A stretch of 38,447 bases of DNA from Hyphomicrobium sp. (GTDB lineage Bacteria > Pseudomonadota > Alphaproteobacteria > Rhizobiales > Hyphomicrobiaceae): assembly GCA_022844105.1 (NCBI GenBank), contig JALHMJ010000018.1, positions 1 to 38,447 on the forward strand, read 5' to 3'. Made by a program: the position numbers and the translations under genes. The notes beneath the pieces are model-generated. The model had not been told where the DNA came from, searched no databases, and was given only the letters and a program-made list of their open reading frames with translations. Shown here piece after piece: positions 6,870 through 15,869 of the stretch; positions within the stretch are counted from its first letter, which is position 1; the number at the start of each line of letters is the position of its first letter.

Positions 6870-9800
6870 GTGGATAGACCGACACGGACCGAGCCCAGCT
6901 CGCGAACCGGTGCGCCACGTACCGGTCGTCCCCGGCCGTCCATGCCCCCGGCTCCGTCGCGATCGGCGCCTTCCTCGCGCTGGGTGGAACTCGACCAGTG
7001 GCCTCCGGCAGCCCGCATTGCCGGTCGCATTGCACTGTGGATCTCGCCATTCGTCCTGCTCACGCTCCTCGCCGTCATTGTCATCTACGTGCGCCTTTTG
7101 CAGGCTCCCGTATCGCTGAAAATCATGGCCGGCCCCATAGAGCGCGGTATCAACGCCGAACTGCAAGGCCTGACCGCAAAAGTGGACGATGCGCTACTTC
7201 GCCGGAGCGCCGCCGGTGAGTACGAATTCCGTCTGGTCAATTTGCGGCTTCTCGAACCGGACGGCAGCGTCGTCGCCTCGGCGCCGATCGCTGCGGTCTC
7301 ACTCGATCTATCGCGGCTGTTACTCTTCGAGGTGCTGCCGAAGCGCGTCGATCTGATCGAGCCGCAGATCGCCGTCACCTATTCCGAACGGGATGGCTTG
7401 TCATTGAGCTTTGCCGAGACGCTCCTTAAGCCGGGAGCGCCGCTGTCGCCGGCCGCCGAACACCCCCCACTCGTGACCATCGAGGCGCCCCCACAGTCCA
7501 GCCCCGTAGCGCCGAATGTCCTCCGCAAGCTCGATCTGGCCCGCGTCATTGCGGAATATTCCGCGCGCGCTCGCCGCAGGGAGGACGCCACCTCGACGCT
7601 GACCCAGGTCGGTCTCAGAAACGCGACAGTCGATGTCGATTTCGAAGGCAAGCACAGCCGCTGGAAAATAGCCGAACTAGACGTCGATCTCGACCATGAG
7701 CGCCGCCGCAGCGTTATTTCGGCCGTAACCCGAATTGATAGCGATCGCGGTCCCTGGTCCCTCTCGCTCCTGACGGAAGATTCCGAAAAAACCGGAATTC
7801 TGAAGCTCAAGGCATCCATCCGGGATCTGGTGCCCAGTTCGCTCGGCAGGGCCTTCCCGTCCATGGCGCTGGTGCGGTCACTCGAACTGCCTGTTGCCGG
7901 CAATGCCGAAATCGAATTCCGCACAACCGGCGAAGTGAACGGCGCCGAATTGGCCGTCGAAATCGGCCGCGGCCTGATCGACTTCGGCCCGGCGATGGCG
8001 GCGCCCATGCTCGTCGATGCCGGACTGCTCAATTTTAAGTATGACGCGGCGACCGAGCGCTTATCAATGGCGCCATCGACGGTGCGTTGGGGTGACAGCA
8101 CCGTCACATTGACCGGCGCCGTCGTGCATCAGACCGCAGCCGCCGCGCCCGCAAACTGGGCGTTCGATATCCACAGCGTGTCAGGCTCGCTTGCAGCGGA
8201 AGAATTCAAGGTCGCGCCTGTTCCCCTTGATGCGTTTCAAATGAGCGGCCGGTTCACGCCGGAAACGAACCGCATAGAACTTTCCAACATCCATGCAAAG
8301 GCCGGCGGCGGCGACATCGTGCTCGCGGGCGACGTGGTCGTTGGCGACGGTCCGGGCGCTGGCGCCCGCCTCGACGGACGCTTTGGACCTGCCAATGCTG
8401 ATGTTCTGAAAGCGGTGTGGCCGCGCATGATGTCGCCGCGGGCGCGGCAATGGTTCGGAGAGCATGTTACTGGGGGACGGCTGCGGCAAGGCACGATGCA
8501 TTTCGCATCCGGCGCCTACGCCGAGCCCGGCGCCATAGCAGGCCGCAGCGGCGTCCCCGAAACCATCGCAATGGATCTTACCGGCGAAAACGTATCTCTG
8601 TTGCCACTCAAAGACGGACCTCCGTTGACCGCTGCCGTCATGGTCGCGGAGGTTCGCAATCACTCGTTGCAGATCACAACGCCCGAGGCCGTGCTCGTCA
8701 GTGGCGACGGACAGGGCATCACGTTGAAACAGGGTCAATTCACCGTTGCGGACGTGGATGCGCCCATCGCTCACGCCGAAATGGCCTTCAAAGCGCAGTC
8801 GGCCCTCGCGCCGGCGGTGAGCGTGATGCAGCACATGAAATTGCTCGATACCTCGAAATTTGCCGTCCCGACCGACAAGGTCCTCGGCAAGCTCGACGGC
8901 GATTTCAAGATCCGTTTGCCTCTTTTGCCGGAAATGGAACCCGACACCGTCGTCATCACCGGCAAGGCCAAGATCACCGACGTCAAGGCCAAGGAGAAGA
9001 TCGGCATCATCAACCTCCAGAGCGGTGCCGTCGACGTCCTTCTTTCGGAACGGGAATCGACCGCCAGGGGTGAACTTATTCTCAATGGTGTTGTGGCCAA
9101 ACTCGACTGGCGGCGACAAATTCCGATCGATGGTTCGCCGTCCGTCACGTCGCCTTTGACGATCACCGCCAATCTCGACAATTCCGACCGTCGCCAGCTC
9201 GGTGTCGACGTCGCAGAATACGTCGATGGCGATGTTCCGGTCTCAGTCGCGTTTGGCAATAGCGATCCCAATGCCGCGCAAGTGCGCGTCGCAGCCGATC
9301 TATCGCAGGCCGACTTTTCCATATCGCCGCTGGCCTTCAAGAAGCCGCGCGGCCGTCCGGCCAGGTTGGAATTCGATGTCGTCTCGGGCACCACAAGCAA
9401 GACCGAACTGCGCAATTTCAAGATCACCGGTGACGACATCGCCGCCGAAGGTTGGATCGGTATTTCGGCGGATCAGAAAGTACAGGAATTCGACTTTCCC
9501 GCGCTGTCCATTAACACCGTGTCCCAGATCCAAATCAGCGGCAAACGCAACGCGCGCGACGTCCTGGACGTGAAAGCAACCGGCAAGACGTTCGACGGCA
9601 GAGACTTCTTTCGATCGCTATTCACGTTTGGGTCCGGGCACCCGTCTCAGGCAAATTTAAAAAAGAGCGGTATCGACCTCACTGCGACGATCGACAATGT
9701 GCTTGGTCACTCCGAGACCAACTTGCGCAACGTCTCGATGCGCCTCTCCAAACGCGGCAACGAACTGACCGCGCTTGATGCACGTGGCTCTCTCCCCGGC

Positions 9801-10604
9801 GGCAAGGCCTTGATCGCGATCCTGCAGGCGGAAACCAACGGCGAGCGCCGCGTCATCGCCGACACCACCGACGCTGGACAAACACTACGTCTCGTCGGCT
9901 TCTACCCGAACATGCAGGGTGGCCGCGGCCGCATCGACATCTTTCTCGACGGCAAAGATCCTGCTCAGCGCGCAGGCGTCTTGATTATTGAGGACTTCAA
10001 GGTGCTGGGCGACCCGATCGTTTCGGAGGTCGTCTCCAGTGCGTCCGGGGAGGGCCCGGCGATCGGCGCCAGTACGTACGGTGGGCAGAAGGTCGTCCGC
10101 GAGGTGTTCGAATTCGACCGGATGCGTCTGCCGTTCAATGTCGGTTATGGACAATTTGCCATCGAAGATAGCTACCTGCGAGGTCCGCTATTGGGCGCAA
10201 CGGTTCGTGGCAAGGTCGATTTCGGCGCGCAGAAGGTCAACCTCGGCGGCACCTATGTTCCTTTGCAGGGATTAAACAACGCACTTGGCGGTATTCCCCT
10301 GCTTGGCCAGATCCTCAGCGGCCCTCGCGGCGAAGGCATCTTCGGCATTACGTTCGCGGTCCAGGGCGCGATGTCCAATCCGCAAGTCATCGTCAACCCG
10401 CTTTCGCTCGTGGCTCCCGGCATTTTCCGCGAAATGTTCCAGATGACAAATCCCAATACGGATCTGAAGCCGCGTGCCCCGTCACCAGCCGAAGTTCCCG
10501 CCAACAAGCGCGTGCGCGCTTCAAGCTCCGGCGGCACTTACCAGGCTCCAGAAGGCGTTGATGGCTGGTCTTCCGATACCGTCGTCCCGTCAAAGAAGAA
10601 CTGA
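6870..10604 (+). CDS. YhdP/AsmA-like large envelope protein (DUF3971 and AsmA_2 type)
   Basis: A 1244-residue protein anchored by one N-terminal membrane helix (residues ~50-72, IALWISPFVLLTLLAVIVIY) after a basic, Pro-rich cytoplasmic leader. The remainder is long beta-rich periplasmic sequence of the DUF3971/AsmA type. It ends in the characteristic C-terminal block GGIPLLGQILSGPRGEGIFG then VQGAMSNPQVIVNPLSLVAP. YhdP-like proteins form bridge-like lipid channels that move phospholipid between inner and outer membranes, and that role is inferred here by family. GTG 6870 has AAGGGA nine bases upstream; ATG 6942 is a later alternative. The stop is only 7 bp from the convergent tyrS stop, with no terminator between them. 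Confidence 0.85.
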   Translation: MDRPTRTEPSSRTGAPRTGRPRPSMPPAPSRSAPSSRWVELDQWPPAARIAGRIALWISPFVLLTLLAVIVIYVRLLQAPVSLKIMAGPIERGINAELQGLTAKVDDALLRRSAAGEYEFRLVNLRLLEPDGSVVASAPIAAVSLDLSRLLLFEVLPKRVDLIEPQIAVTYSERDGLSLSFAETLLKPGAPLSPAAEHPPLVTIEAPPQSSPVAPNVLRKLDLARVIAEYSARARRREDATSTLTQVGLRNATVDVDFEGKHSRWKIAELDVDLDHERRRSVISAVTRIDSDRGPWSLSLLTEDSEKTGILKLKASIRDLVPSSLGRAFPSMALVRSLELPVAGNAEIEFRTTGEVNGAELAVEIGRGLIDFGPAMAAPMLVDAGLLNFKYDAATERLSMAPSTVRWGDSTVTLTGAVVHQTAAAAPANWAFDIHSVSGSLAAEEFKVAPVPLDAFQMSGRFTPETNRIELSNIHAKAGGGDIVLAGDVVVGDGPGAGARLDGRFGPANADVLKAVWPRMMSPRARQWFGEHVTGGRLRQGTMHFASGAYAEPGAIAGRSGVPETIAMDLTGENVSLLPLKDGPPLTAAVMVAEVRNHSLQITTPEAVLVSGDGQGITLKQGQFTVADVDAPIAHAEMAFKAQSALAPAVSVMQHMKLLDTSKFAVPTDKVLGKLDGDFKIRLPLLPEMEPDTVVITGKAKITDVKAKEKIGIINLQSGAVDVLLSERESTARGELILNGVVAKLDWRRQIPIDGSPSVTSPLTITANLDNSDRRQLGVDVAEYVDGDVPVSVAFGNSDPNAAQVRVAADLSQADFSISPLAFKKPRGRPARLEFDVVSGTTSKTELRNFKITGDDIAAEGWIGISADQKVQEFDFPALSINTVSQIQISGKRNARDVLDVKATGKTFDGRDFFRSLFTFGSGHPSQANLKKSGIDLTATIDNVLGHSETNLRNVSMRLSKRGNELTALDARGSLPGGKALIAILQAETNGERRVIADTTDAGQTLRLVGFYPNMQGGRGRIDIFLDGKDPAQRAGVLIIEDFKVLGDPIVSEVVSSASGEGPAIGASTYGGQKVVREVFEFDRMRLPFNVGYGQFAIEDSYLRGPLLGATVRGKVDFGAQKVNLGGTYVPLQGLNNALGGIPLLGQILSGPRGEGIFGITFAVQGAMSNPQVIVNPLSLVAPGIFREMFQMTNPNTDLKPRAPSPAEVPANKRVRASSSGGTYQAPEGVDGWSSDTVVPSKKN

Positions 10605-10611
10605 ATTGCGG

Positions 10612-11874
10612 TCAGACAACCTTCAACAGCACGTGTTTTTTCTTTCCAAGCGAAAGCTTGATCACGCGGTCACCCGTCAGATCACTTTCGGACAACGTGG
10701 CTTTCTCATCGGTCACCGCCGTGTCGTTGACCCTCAGCCCGCCGCCCTGGATCTGGCGCCGTGCTTCCCCGTTCGACCGCACGAGGCCCGACGCGACGAA
10801 AGCATTGAGCACGCCCAATCCCGTGGCTAGATCCGATTTCGCAATCGTCACCGTTGGCAGGTCCGCGGCAAGAGAGCCTTCTTCAAAGGTTTTGCGCGCG
10901 GTCTCTGCGGCCGCATCCGCTTTTTCGCGGCCGTGGACCAAAGCGGTCGCTTCCGTCGCGAGCACCTTCTTTGCATCGTTGATTTCCGCGCCGCCAAGCG
11001 CCGTCAAACGCAAGATTTCATCCATGGGGAGCAGAGTGAACAGCCGGAGGAACCGCGCCACGTCCGCGTCCTCGGTGTTGCGCCAGAACTGCCAATAGTC
11101 ATACGCCGGTAGTTGTGCCTCGTTGAGCCAGACCGCACCGCTCGCGGTCTTGCCCATCTTTGTGCCCGACGCGGTGGTCAGCAGCGGACATGTGAGCGCC
11201 TGGAGCTGGTGCTTTACTCCCATGCGCCGTCCAAGATCGATCCCCGTGACGATGTTGCCCCATTGATCCGATCCGCCCATCTGCGTGTTGCAGCCGTAGC
11301 GGCGCGCCAATTCGACAAAGTCATACGCCTGCAGCAGCATATAGTTGAATTCGATGAACGAGAGTTCCTGCTCGCGGTCGAGACGCAATTTGGCTGAGTC
11401 CATTGTCAGCATGCGATTGACGGAGAAGTGGCGGCCGACGTCGCGCAGAAACTCGATGTAGTTGAGCGGCGCCAGCCACTCGGCATTGTCGAGCATGATG
11501 GCGTCGACCTTACCCTCTCCGAACGTTAAAAATTTCGCGAAGACCTGCTTGATGCTATTCTTGTTGGCATCGATCTCGTCGACCGACCGCAATTGCCGCG
11601 TCTCGTCGCGCCCGGATGGGTCGCCGATCCGCGTCGTGCCTCCGCCCATCAGTGTCAGAGGCTTGCCGGCGCCCGTTGCCTGCAGCCAATGCAGAATCAT
11701 GATCGACAGAAGATGCCCGATATGCAGCGACGGCGCCGTGCAGTCATAACCGACGTAGGCAATCACCTTTCCTTCCGCCGCAAGGGCATCGAGGCCCGCG
11801 AGGTCGGACGTCTGATGGATGAAGCCGCGCTCGGTGAGTGTCGAAAGGAACAGGCTTTTGGGTGAGTGGGTCAT
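10612..11874 (-). CDS. tyrS: tyrosyl-tRNA synthetase
   Basis: Charges tRNA-Tyr with tyrosine in the cytosol. A 420-residue class I synthetase of the bacterial TyrS type. The HIGH motif is HIGH at residues 51-54 ([10 protein letters not shown]). The tyrosine-binding region includes [12 protein letters not shown], and the KMSKS loop is [12 protein letters not shown]-terminal S4 RNA-binding domain closes the protein ([20 protein letters not shown]). ATG 11874 matches the family N terminus; the frame is open a further 33 codons but encodes no conserved sequence there. Divergent from anmK with 123 bp between starts. Confidence 0.97.
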   Translation of the reverse strand: MTHSPKSLFLSTLTERGFIHQTSDLAGLDALAAEGKVIAYVGYDCTAPSLHIGHLLSIMILHWLQATGAGKPLTLMGGGTTRIGDPSGRDETRQLRSVDEIDANKNSIKQVFAKFLTFGEGKVDAIMLDNAEWLAPLNYIEFLRDVGRHFSVNRMLTMDSAKLRLDREQELSFIEFNYMLLQAYDFVELARRYGCNTQMGGSDQWGNIVTGIDLGRRMGVKHQLQALTCPLLTTASGTKMGKTASGAVWLNEAQLPAYDYWQFWRNTEDADVARFLRLFTLLPMDEILRLTALGGAEINDAKKVLATEATALVHGREKADAAAETARKTFEEGSLAADLPTVTIAKSDLATGLGVLNAFVASGLVRSNGEARRQIQGGGLRVNDTAVTDEKATLSESDLTGDRVIKLSLGKKKHVLLKVV

Positions 11875-11997
11875 GGTCTTTTCGGTCGGATGTGAACGGG
11901 TGGGCCAAGCCGCCGGGTTGGGTCGGTGCCGGTGGTGCGGTAGGATTGCCGCAAATCGCCCGGCAAATTGCATGACGGCGGGGTGGGGGGCAAGCCG

Positions 11998-13119
11998 ATG
12001 CGCGCACTAGGTTTGATGAGCGGCACATCAATGGACGGAATTACCGTCGCACTCATCGAAACGGATGGCGAGGACCGTCTGGTCCGGGGCCCGGCTCTGA
12101 CATTTCCTTACGACGCCGGTCAGCGCGGCGCGATCGGCCGGGCTATGGCCGAAGCTCGCGAGTTGCGCACGCGCAGGGATCGGCCGGGCTCTTTGGCCGC
12201 GACTGAACACATGCTGACCGAGCGGCACGCTGAAGTCGTCGCCGATTTCATGCAGCGCCACGCCCTGTCTCACGCTGATATTGACGTCGTCGGCTTTCAC
12301 GGCCAAACGGTCCTGCACCTGCCGGACAAAGGCATGACGGTGCAACTCGGCGACGGGGCACAACTCGCCGATCTTTCCGCACTGACGGTGGTGCATGATC
12401 TGCGTGCGCGGGACATCGAAGCCGGCGGACAGGGCGCACCGCTCGTGCCTGTCTATCACCGCGCGCTCGTTGCAGGACTGGCGCAACGGCCGGTCGTCAT
12501 CGTCAACATCGGCGGCGTGGCCAACGTCACTTATGTTGGCCGCGACGCAACGTTGATCGCGTTCGACACCGGACCCGGCAACGCGCTGCTCGACGATTGG
12601 ATGATGAAGCGTGCCGGCGTCGCCTACGACCGTGACGGCATCACGTCGGGCGACGGCAAGGTCGACGAAGCCGTGCTGCGCTTCTGCCTCTCACATTCCT
12701 TCTTCTCCTCCGCCCCGCCCAAGTCGCTCGACCGCAACGCCTTCATCTGGGATGTGGTCGAGTGGATGACGCTCGAAGATGGCGCGGCGACATTGGCAGC
12801 TTTCACGGTCGCAGCGATCGCCAAGTCGCGCGAGTATTTTCCCGAGGAGCCGCAACTTTGGATCATCGCCGGTGGCGGGCGACGTAACCGGACCATCATG
12901 AGCGGACTGGCCGGCCTCGTACAGAATGCCGTCGTGCCGGCCGAAGCCGTGGGGCTCGACGGCGATGCGGTCGAAGCGGAGGCGTGGGGCTATCTAGCCG
13001 TGCGCGCGATCAAAGGCTTGCCGATCACGTTTCCCGGTACCACCGGCGTTTCGCAGCCGCTGACCGGGGGCGTGATTTCTAAGCCGCACAGATCTCCGAC
13101 TAAGCGCAACGAGTCATAA
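11998..13119 (+). CDS. anmK: anhydro-N-acetylmuramic acid kinase
   Basis: Phosphorylates and opens 1,6-anhydro-N-acetylmuramic acid to MurNAc-6-phosphate during peptidoglycan recycling. 373 residues from ATG 11998, preceded by a G-rich ribosome site. Visible motifs are the N-terminal phosphate loop [11 protein letters not shown] (residues 5-15), GFHGQTVLH (sugar site with catalytic region), [24 protein letters not shown] and the ATP-binding [10 protein letters not shown]. Length is normal for the family. In many Proteobacteria anmK sits beside tyrS in this same divergent layout, which supports the call. The stop at 13117-13119 runs directly into a shared terminator. Confidence 0.96.
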   Translation: MRALGLMSGTSMDGITVALIETDGEDRLVRGPALTFPYDAGQRGAIGRAMAEARELRTRRDRPGSLAATEHMLTERHAEVVADFMQRHALSHADIDVVGFHGQTVLHLPDKGMTVQLGDGAQLADLSALTVVHDLRARDIEAGGQGAPLVPVYHRALVAGLAQRPVVIVNIGGVANVTYVGRDATLIAFDTGPGNALLDDWMMKRAGVAYDRDGITSGDGKVDEAVLRFCLSHSFFSSAPPKSLDRNAFIWDVVEWMTLEDGAATLAAFTVAAIAKSREYFPEEPQLWIIAGGGRRNRTIMSGLAGLVQNAVVPAEAVGLDGDAVEAEAWGYLAVRAIKGLPITFPGTTGVSQPLTGGVISKPHRSPTKRNES

Positions 13120-13145
13120 AAAAACCCCGCCGTGGCGAGGTTTCT
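13118..13145. terminator. bidirectional terminator between anmK and the hydrolase gene
   Basis: A GC-rich hairpin, aacc-c-cgcc / ggcg-a-ggtt (13123-13142), lies between convergent stops. On the minus strand it is followed by seven T residues (13124-13118), a good terminator for the hydrolase. On the plus strand the T tract is shorter (tttctt), so it probably serves anmK less efficiently. Confidence 0.75.
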
Positions 13146-13151
13146 TCATCG

Positions 13152-13907
13152 TCATTCTTCATCGGTAACGGCGGGCGGCGGCTCATTGCGTTCGCGGTCG
13201 CGCTCGCGCTGACGTTCCGCCTCGCGTTCCCGCTCACGCGCCTTTTTCGTCTCGTATTCTTCCTCGGCCTGCCGCAGGCGGCGATCGAGATAGCCGCCAA
13301 CCGCGGTCTGCAACTCTTCGGTCTTGTGTTCGAAGAAATGGTTGGCGCCCGGCACGATCTCGTGGTCGATCTTGATGCCGCGCTGCGTCTTGAGCTTGGT
13401 CGAAAGTTCGGCGACGGAGGCCGTCGGCACGACGCGATCCTTGTCGCCGTTGATCATCAGTCCCGACGACGGGCACGGCGCCAGGAACGAAAAATCATAA
13501 AGGTTCGAAGGCGGGGCAACGCAGATGAAACCGTCGATTTCCGGCCGCCGCATCAGGAGCTGCATCGCAATCCATGTCCCGAACGAGACACCGGCAATCC
13601 AGCAGTACTTCGCATCCGGCTTGATGATTTGCAGCCAATCTAGTGCGCTCGCTGCGTCGGCAAGTTCGCCCGGACCGCCATCCCAAAAGCCCTGACTTCG
13701 CCCGACGCCGCGGAAGTTGAACCGCAGAACCGAGAACCCGCGCTCCGCAAACGTATAGTACAGCGAGTAGACGACCTGATTATTCATCGTGCCGCCGAAC
13801 TGCGGATGCGGGTGCAGGATCAGCGCGATCGGACTGTCGGGCTTGGGATCGTGGTGATACCGGGCCTCGATGCGGCCGGCCGGCCCATTCATGATCAATT
13901 CGGGCAT
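13152..13907 (-). CDS. alpha/beta hydrolase with charged C-terminal tail
   Basis: A 251-residue alpha/beta-fold hydrolase. The oxyanion region is LHPHPQFGGTMNN. The nucleophile elbow is GVSFG (Ser108), the acid is in INGDKDRVVP (Asp155 or Asp157), and the catalytic His is His190 in PGANHFFEHK. The fold resembles short dienelactone-hydrolase-like or KANL3-like proteins common in Rhizobiales, with unknown substrate. Residues ~212-240 are an unusual run of alternating Arg and Glu (AREREREAERQRERDRER) that should form a single charged helix or coiled coil. ATG 13907 begins the family-like MPELIMNGPAG; the open frame upstream is not conserved. Terminated by the hairpin at 13118-13145. Confidence 0.88.
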   Translation of the reverse strand: MPELIMNGPAGRIEARYHHDPKPDSPIALILHPHPQFGGTMNNQVVYSLYYTFAERGFSVLRFNFRGVGRSQGFWDGGPGELADAASALDWLQIIKPDAKYCWIAGVSFGTWIAMQLLMRRPEIDGFICVAPPSNLYDFSFLAPCPSSGLMINGDKDRVVPTASVAELSTKLKTQRGIKIDHEIVPGANHFFEHKTEELQTAVGGYLDRRLRQAEEEYETKKAREREREAERQRERDRERNEPPPAVTDEE

Positions 13908-14026
13908 AGGTCTTCTGGGCCTCGTTTTTTGGGTGGTCGGATGCTGGCTGGCGGGGACGTGCTTTGCGGTTCGAGCGGTCAGCCCGTCCCTCACGGAGCC
14001 GTGTTGTCGCGTGTGCCGGGCAATAC

Positions 14027-14055
14027 TTGACTTACTGGCTCGGAATTTCCATAAA
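14027..14055 (+). promoter_or_regulatory. candidate sigma-70-type promoter of the suf operon
   Basis: TTGACT (14027-14032) and CATAAA (14050-14055) are separated by 17 bp, a good match in spacing. They lie 138 bp upstream of the iscR-like start, with no other gene between. Confidence 0.5.
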
Positions 14056-14071
14056 CAGACGAGATTTAGAA

Positions 14072-14084
14072 CTCTTCGAAAGAG
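14072..14084. promoter_or_regulatory. inverted repeat in the suf leader, possible operator
   Basis: ctctt-cga-aagag is a perfect 5-bp inverted repeat with a 3-base centre, 17 bp past the putative -10. Its place between promoter and first gene suits an operator for the Rrf2-family regulator encoded next. It does not closely match the E. coli type 1 IscR site, so the assignment is tentative. Confidence 0.35.
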
Positions 14085-14192
14085 CGGGCATGGCCCGAGC
14101 CGGGCGGCCGGTCGCTTTCAAGAGGTGTCGATGGGCGGTTCTCTTAACACGAGAGCGGTCCCCGAAGGCAAGTGCCGTGCGGAGGCGAAGCG

Positions 14193-14681
14193 ATGGAACT
14201 GACAACGCGAGGGCGGTATGCCGTGATGGCGATGGCTGATCTGGCGCGTGTGGGAGCCGATGATCCGGTGGCTCTTGCGGCGATCGCCGATCGGCAAAAG
14301 CTGTCACCGGCCTATTTGGAACAGTTGTTCGCGCTTCTGCGCCGGGCTGAACTCGTTCGCAGCGCACGCGGCCGCAGTGGCGGCTATCGTCTCGGTCGCC
14401 CCGCCGCAAATATTTCGATTGCCGATATTCTGACCGCTGTCGAAGAACAAACACGCATGACCCGCTGCACCGGCGAAGGTGACACCGGCTGTCTCGGCCA
14501 CACACGCTGCATTACGCACGGCTTATGGCAGGCGCTGGGTGCACACATCGCGCATTTTTTCTCGTCCGTGACGCTGCAGGATGTCGTCGACGGCAGGCCC
14601 CTACGTCCCCTGGATTCAAGCCTTCCCCTGGACGTGATCGTCACGCCGGCGCCGCAGCGCGAAAGGCTCGCGGCAGAATGA
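14193..14681 (+). CDS. iscR: Rrf2-family Fe-S cluster-sensing regulator, IscR-like
   Basis: A 162-residue Rrf2 regulator expected to bind an Fe-S cluster and control the suf genes behind it. The N-terminal winged helix is MELTTRGRYAVMAMADLA, with the recognition region LSPAYLEQLFALLRRAELV and the wing SARGRSGGYRLGRP. Cluster ligands are Cys92, Cys100 and Cys106, followed by His109 (RCITHGLW), matching IscR Cys92/98/104 and His107. The first spacing is Cys-x7-Cys instead of x5, a two-residue insertion. ATG 14193 has GGAGG nine bases upstream. Its stop overlaps the desulfurase start as ATGA, so the two are translationally coupled. Feedback control of the whole operon by cluster status is inferred. 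Confidence 0.92.
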   Translation: MELTTRGRYAVMAMADLARVGADDPVALAAIADRQKLSPAYLEQLFALLRRAELVRSARGRSGGYRLGRPAANISIADILTAVEEQTRMTRCTGEGDTGCLGHTRCITHGLWQALGAHIAHFFSSVTLQDVVDGRPLRPLDSSLPLDVIVTPAPQRERLAAE

Positions 14682-15811
14682 CAGCCATGCGGACATACCT
14701 CGACCATAACGCGACGCAACCGCTGCGGCCGGAAGCGCAAGCTGCCATGCTCGCGGCACTGGATGTGTTCGGCAATCCGTCCTCCGTTCATGCCGAAGGC
14801 CGCGCGGCTCGCGCGATTATTGAAGCGGCTCGCGAGGAGGTGGCAGCCCTCGTCAACGCCAGGCCCGGTGAAGTGATTTTCACCAGCGGGGCGACGGAAG
14901 CAAATTCGTATGCGATCTCCGGCCGCGCCTGGAGCGCTCTGCTGTTTGGCAATTGTGAGCATGTCGCCGTGCTGACGCCAGCGCGCCGCGCCAAGGCCTC
15001 CCGCACCGAACTGCCATGCAGATCCGACGGTGTGCAGGACATTGACGGCGCACATGCTTGGGGCGCGACCCGGCCAGCCAGCGACGTTCCTGCGTTTGCA
15101 AGCCTCGCGCTGGCCAACGGGGAAACCGGCGTGTTGCAGCCCGTGGCGGAACTGGCCGCCGTGCTGGCGCAGTTCGGCATCGTTGTTCATTCCGACGCAG
15201 TCCAGGCAGCCGGCCGCGTTCCCGTCGATTTCAGGGCCCTGGGGTTGTCGCTGATGTCGCTTTCGGCGCACAAGATGGGCGGGCCGAAGGGCATTGGCGC
15301 GCTCGTCGTGCGGGATGGTACACCGCTTGAACCTGTGTTGACGGGTGGCGGTCAAGAACGCCGCCGCCGCGCCGGTACGGAAAACACAGTTGCCATTGCC
15401 GGGTTTGGTGCCGCCGCCGCCGCCGCCCGCCGCGATCTGGATAGTGCACGTCAGATCCGCGCGTTGCGCGACGGTCTGGAGAGAGATCTCATGCGTACGC
15501 AACCTGCCTGCGTTTTGATCGGACGCGATGCGGAGCGATTGCCCAATACGACACTCGTTTCGATGCCGGGCAAGAGCGCCGAAACGGTCGTGATCAAGCT
15601 CGATCTCGCTGGAATTGCTGTAAGCGCGGGCGCGGCTTGCTCGTCGGGAAAAGTCGCCGCCAGCCACGTGCTCGAAGCGATGGGCGTGGCCCCCGAAATC
15701 GCACGCGGAGCGATCCGCGTCAGCCTGGGCCGCAACACGACGGCCGAGGATGTGAACAAATTTGTTGCGGCGTGGTCCGCAGCGGTCGAGCGGTCGGTAA
15801 TGGTCGCCTGA
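14678..15811 (+). CDS. cysteine desulfurase, NifS/IscS (group I) type
   Basis: A PLP-dependent enzyme that takes sulfur from L-cysteine as an enzyme-bound persulfide for Fe-S assembly. 377 residues. The N-terminal YLDHNATQPLRPEA and FTSGATEANS are the group I signatures. Lys199 in SLSAHKMGGPKG binds PLP, and Cys321 in AGAACSSGKVAASHVL is the persulfide carrier on its mobile loop. Start ATG 14678 overlaps the regulator stop by 4 bp. sufB follows after 58 bp. This is a different class from SufS encoded six genes downstream (20114), so the operon carries two sulfur donors. It may be a tRNA-thiolation or backup donor, but that is inference. Confidence 0.93.
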   Translation: MTAMRTYLDHNATQPLRPEAQAAMLAALDVFGNPSSVHAEGRAARAIIEAAREEVAALVNARPGEVIFTSGATEANSYAISGRAWSALLFGNCEHVAVLTPARRAKASRTELPCRSDGVQDIDGAHAWGATRPASDVPAFASLALANGETGVLQPVAELAAVLAQFGIVVHSDAVQAAGRVPVDFRALGLSLMSLSAHKMGGPKGIGALVVRDGTPLEPVLTGGGQERRRRAGTENTVAIAGFGAAAAAARRDLDSARQIRALRDGLERDLMRTQPACVLIGRDAERLPNTTLVSMPGKSAETVVIKLDLAGIAVSAGAACSSGKVAASHVLEAMGVAPEIARGAIRVSLGRNTTAEDVNKFVAAWSAAVERSVMVA

Positions 15812-15869
15812 TCGAGAATGAGAATGCTAACGGCGCACCACTTGAGGGCGCTCGGGAGAAGAGGTCGAA

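Noticed and set aside
8181-9119. A 312-codon minus-strand frame inside the YhdP-like gene
   Set aside because: Fully antisense to a single continuous 1244-codon gene; His/Gly-rich and without motif.
14384-15667. A 427-codon minus-strand frame across the regulator and the first cysteine desulfurase
   Set aside because: Antisense to two well-supported genes, with biased composition and no recognisable motif.
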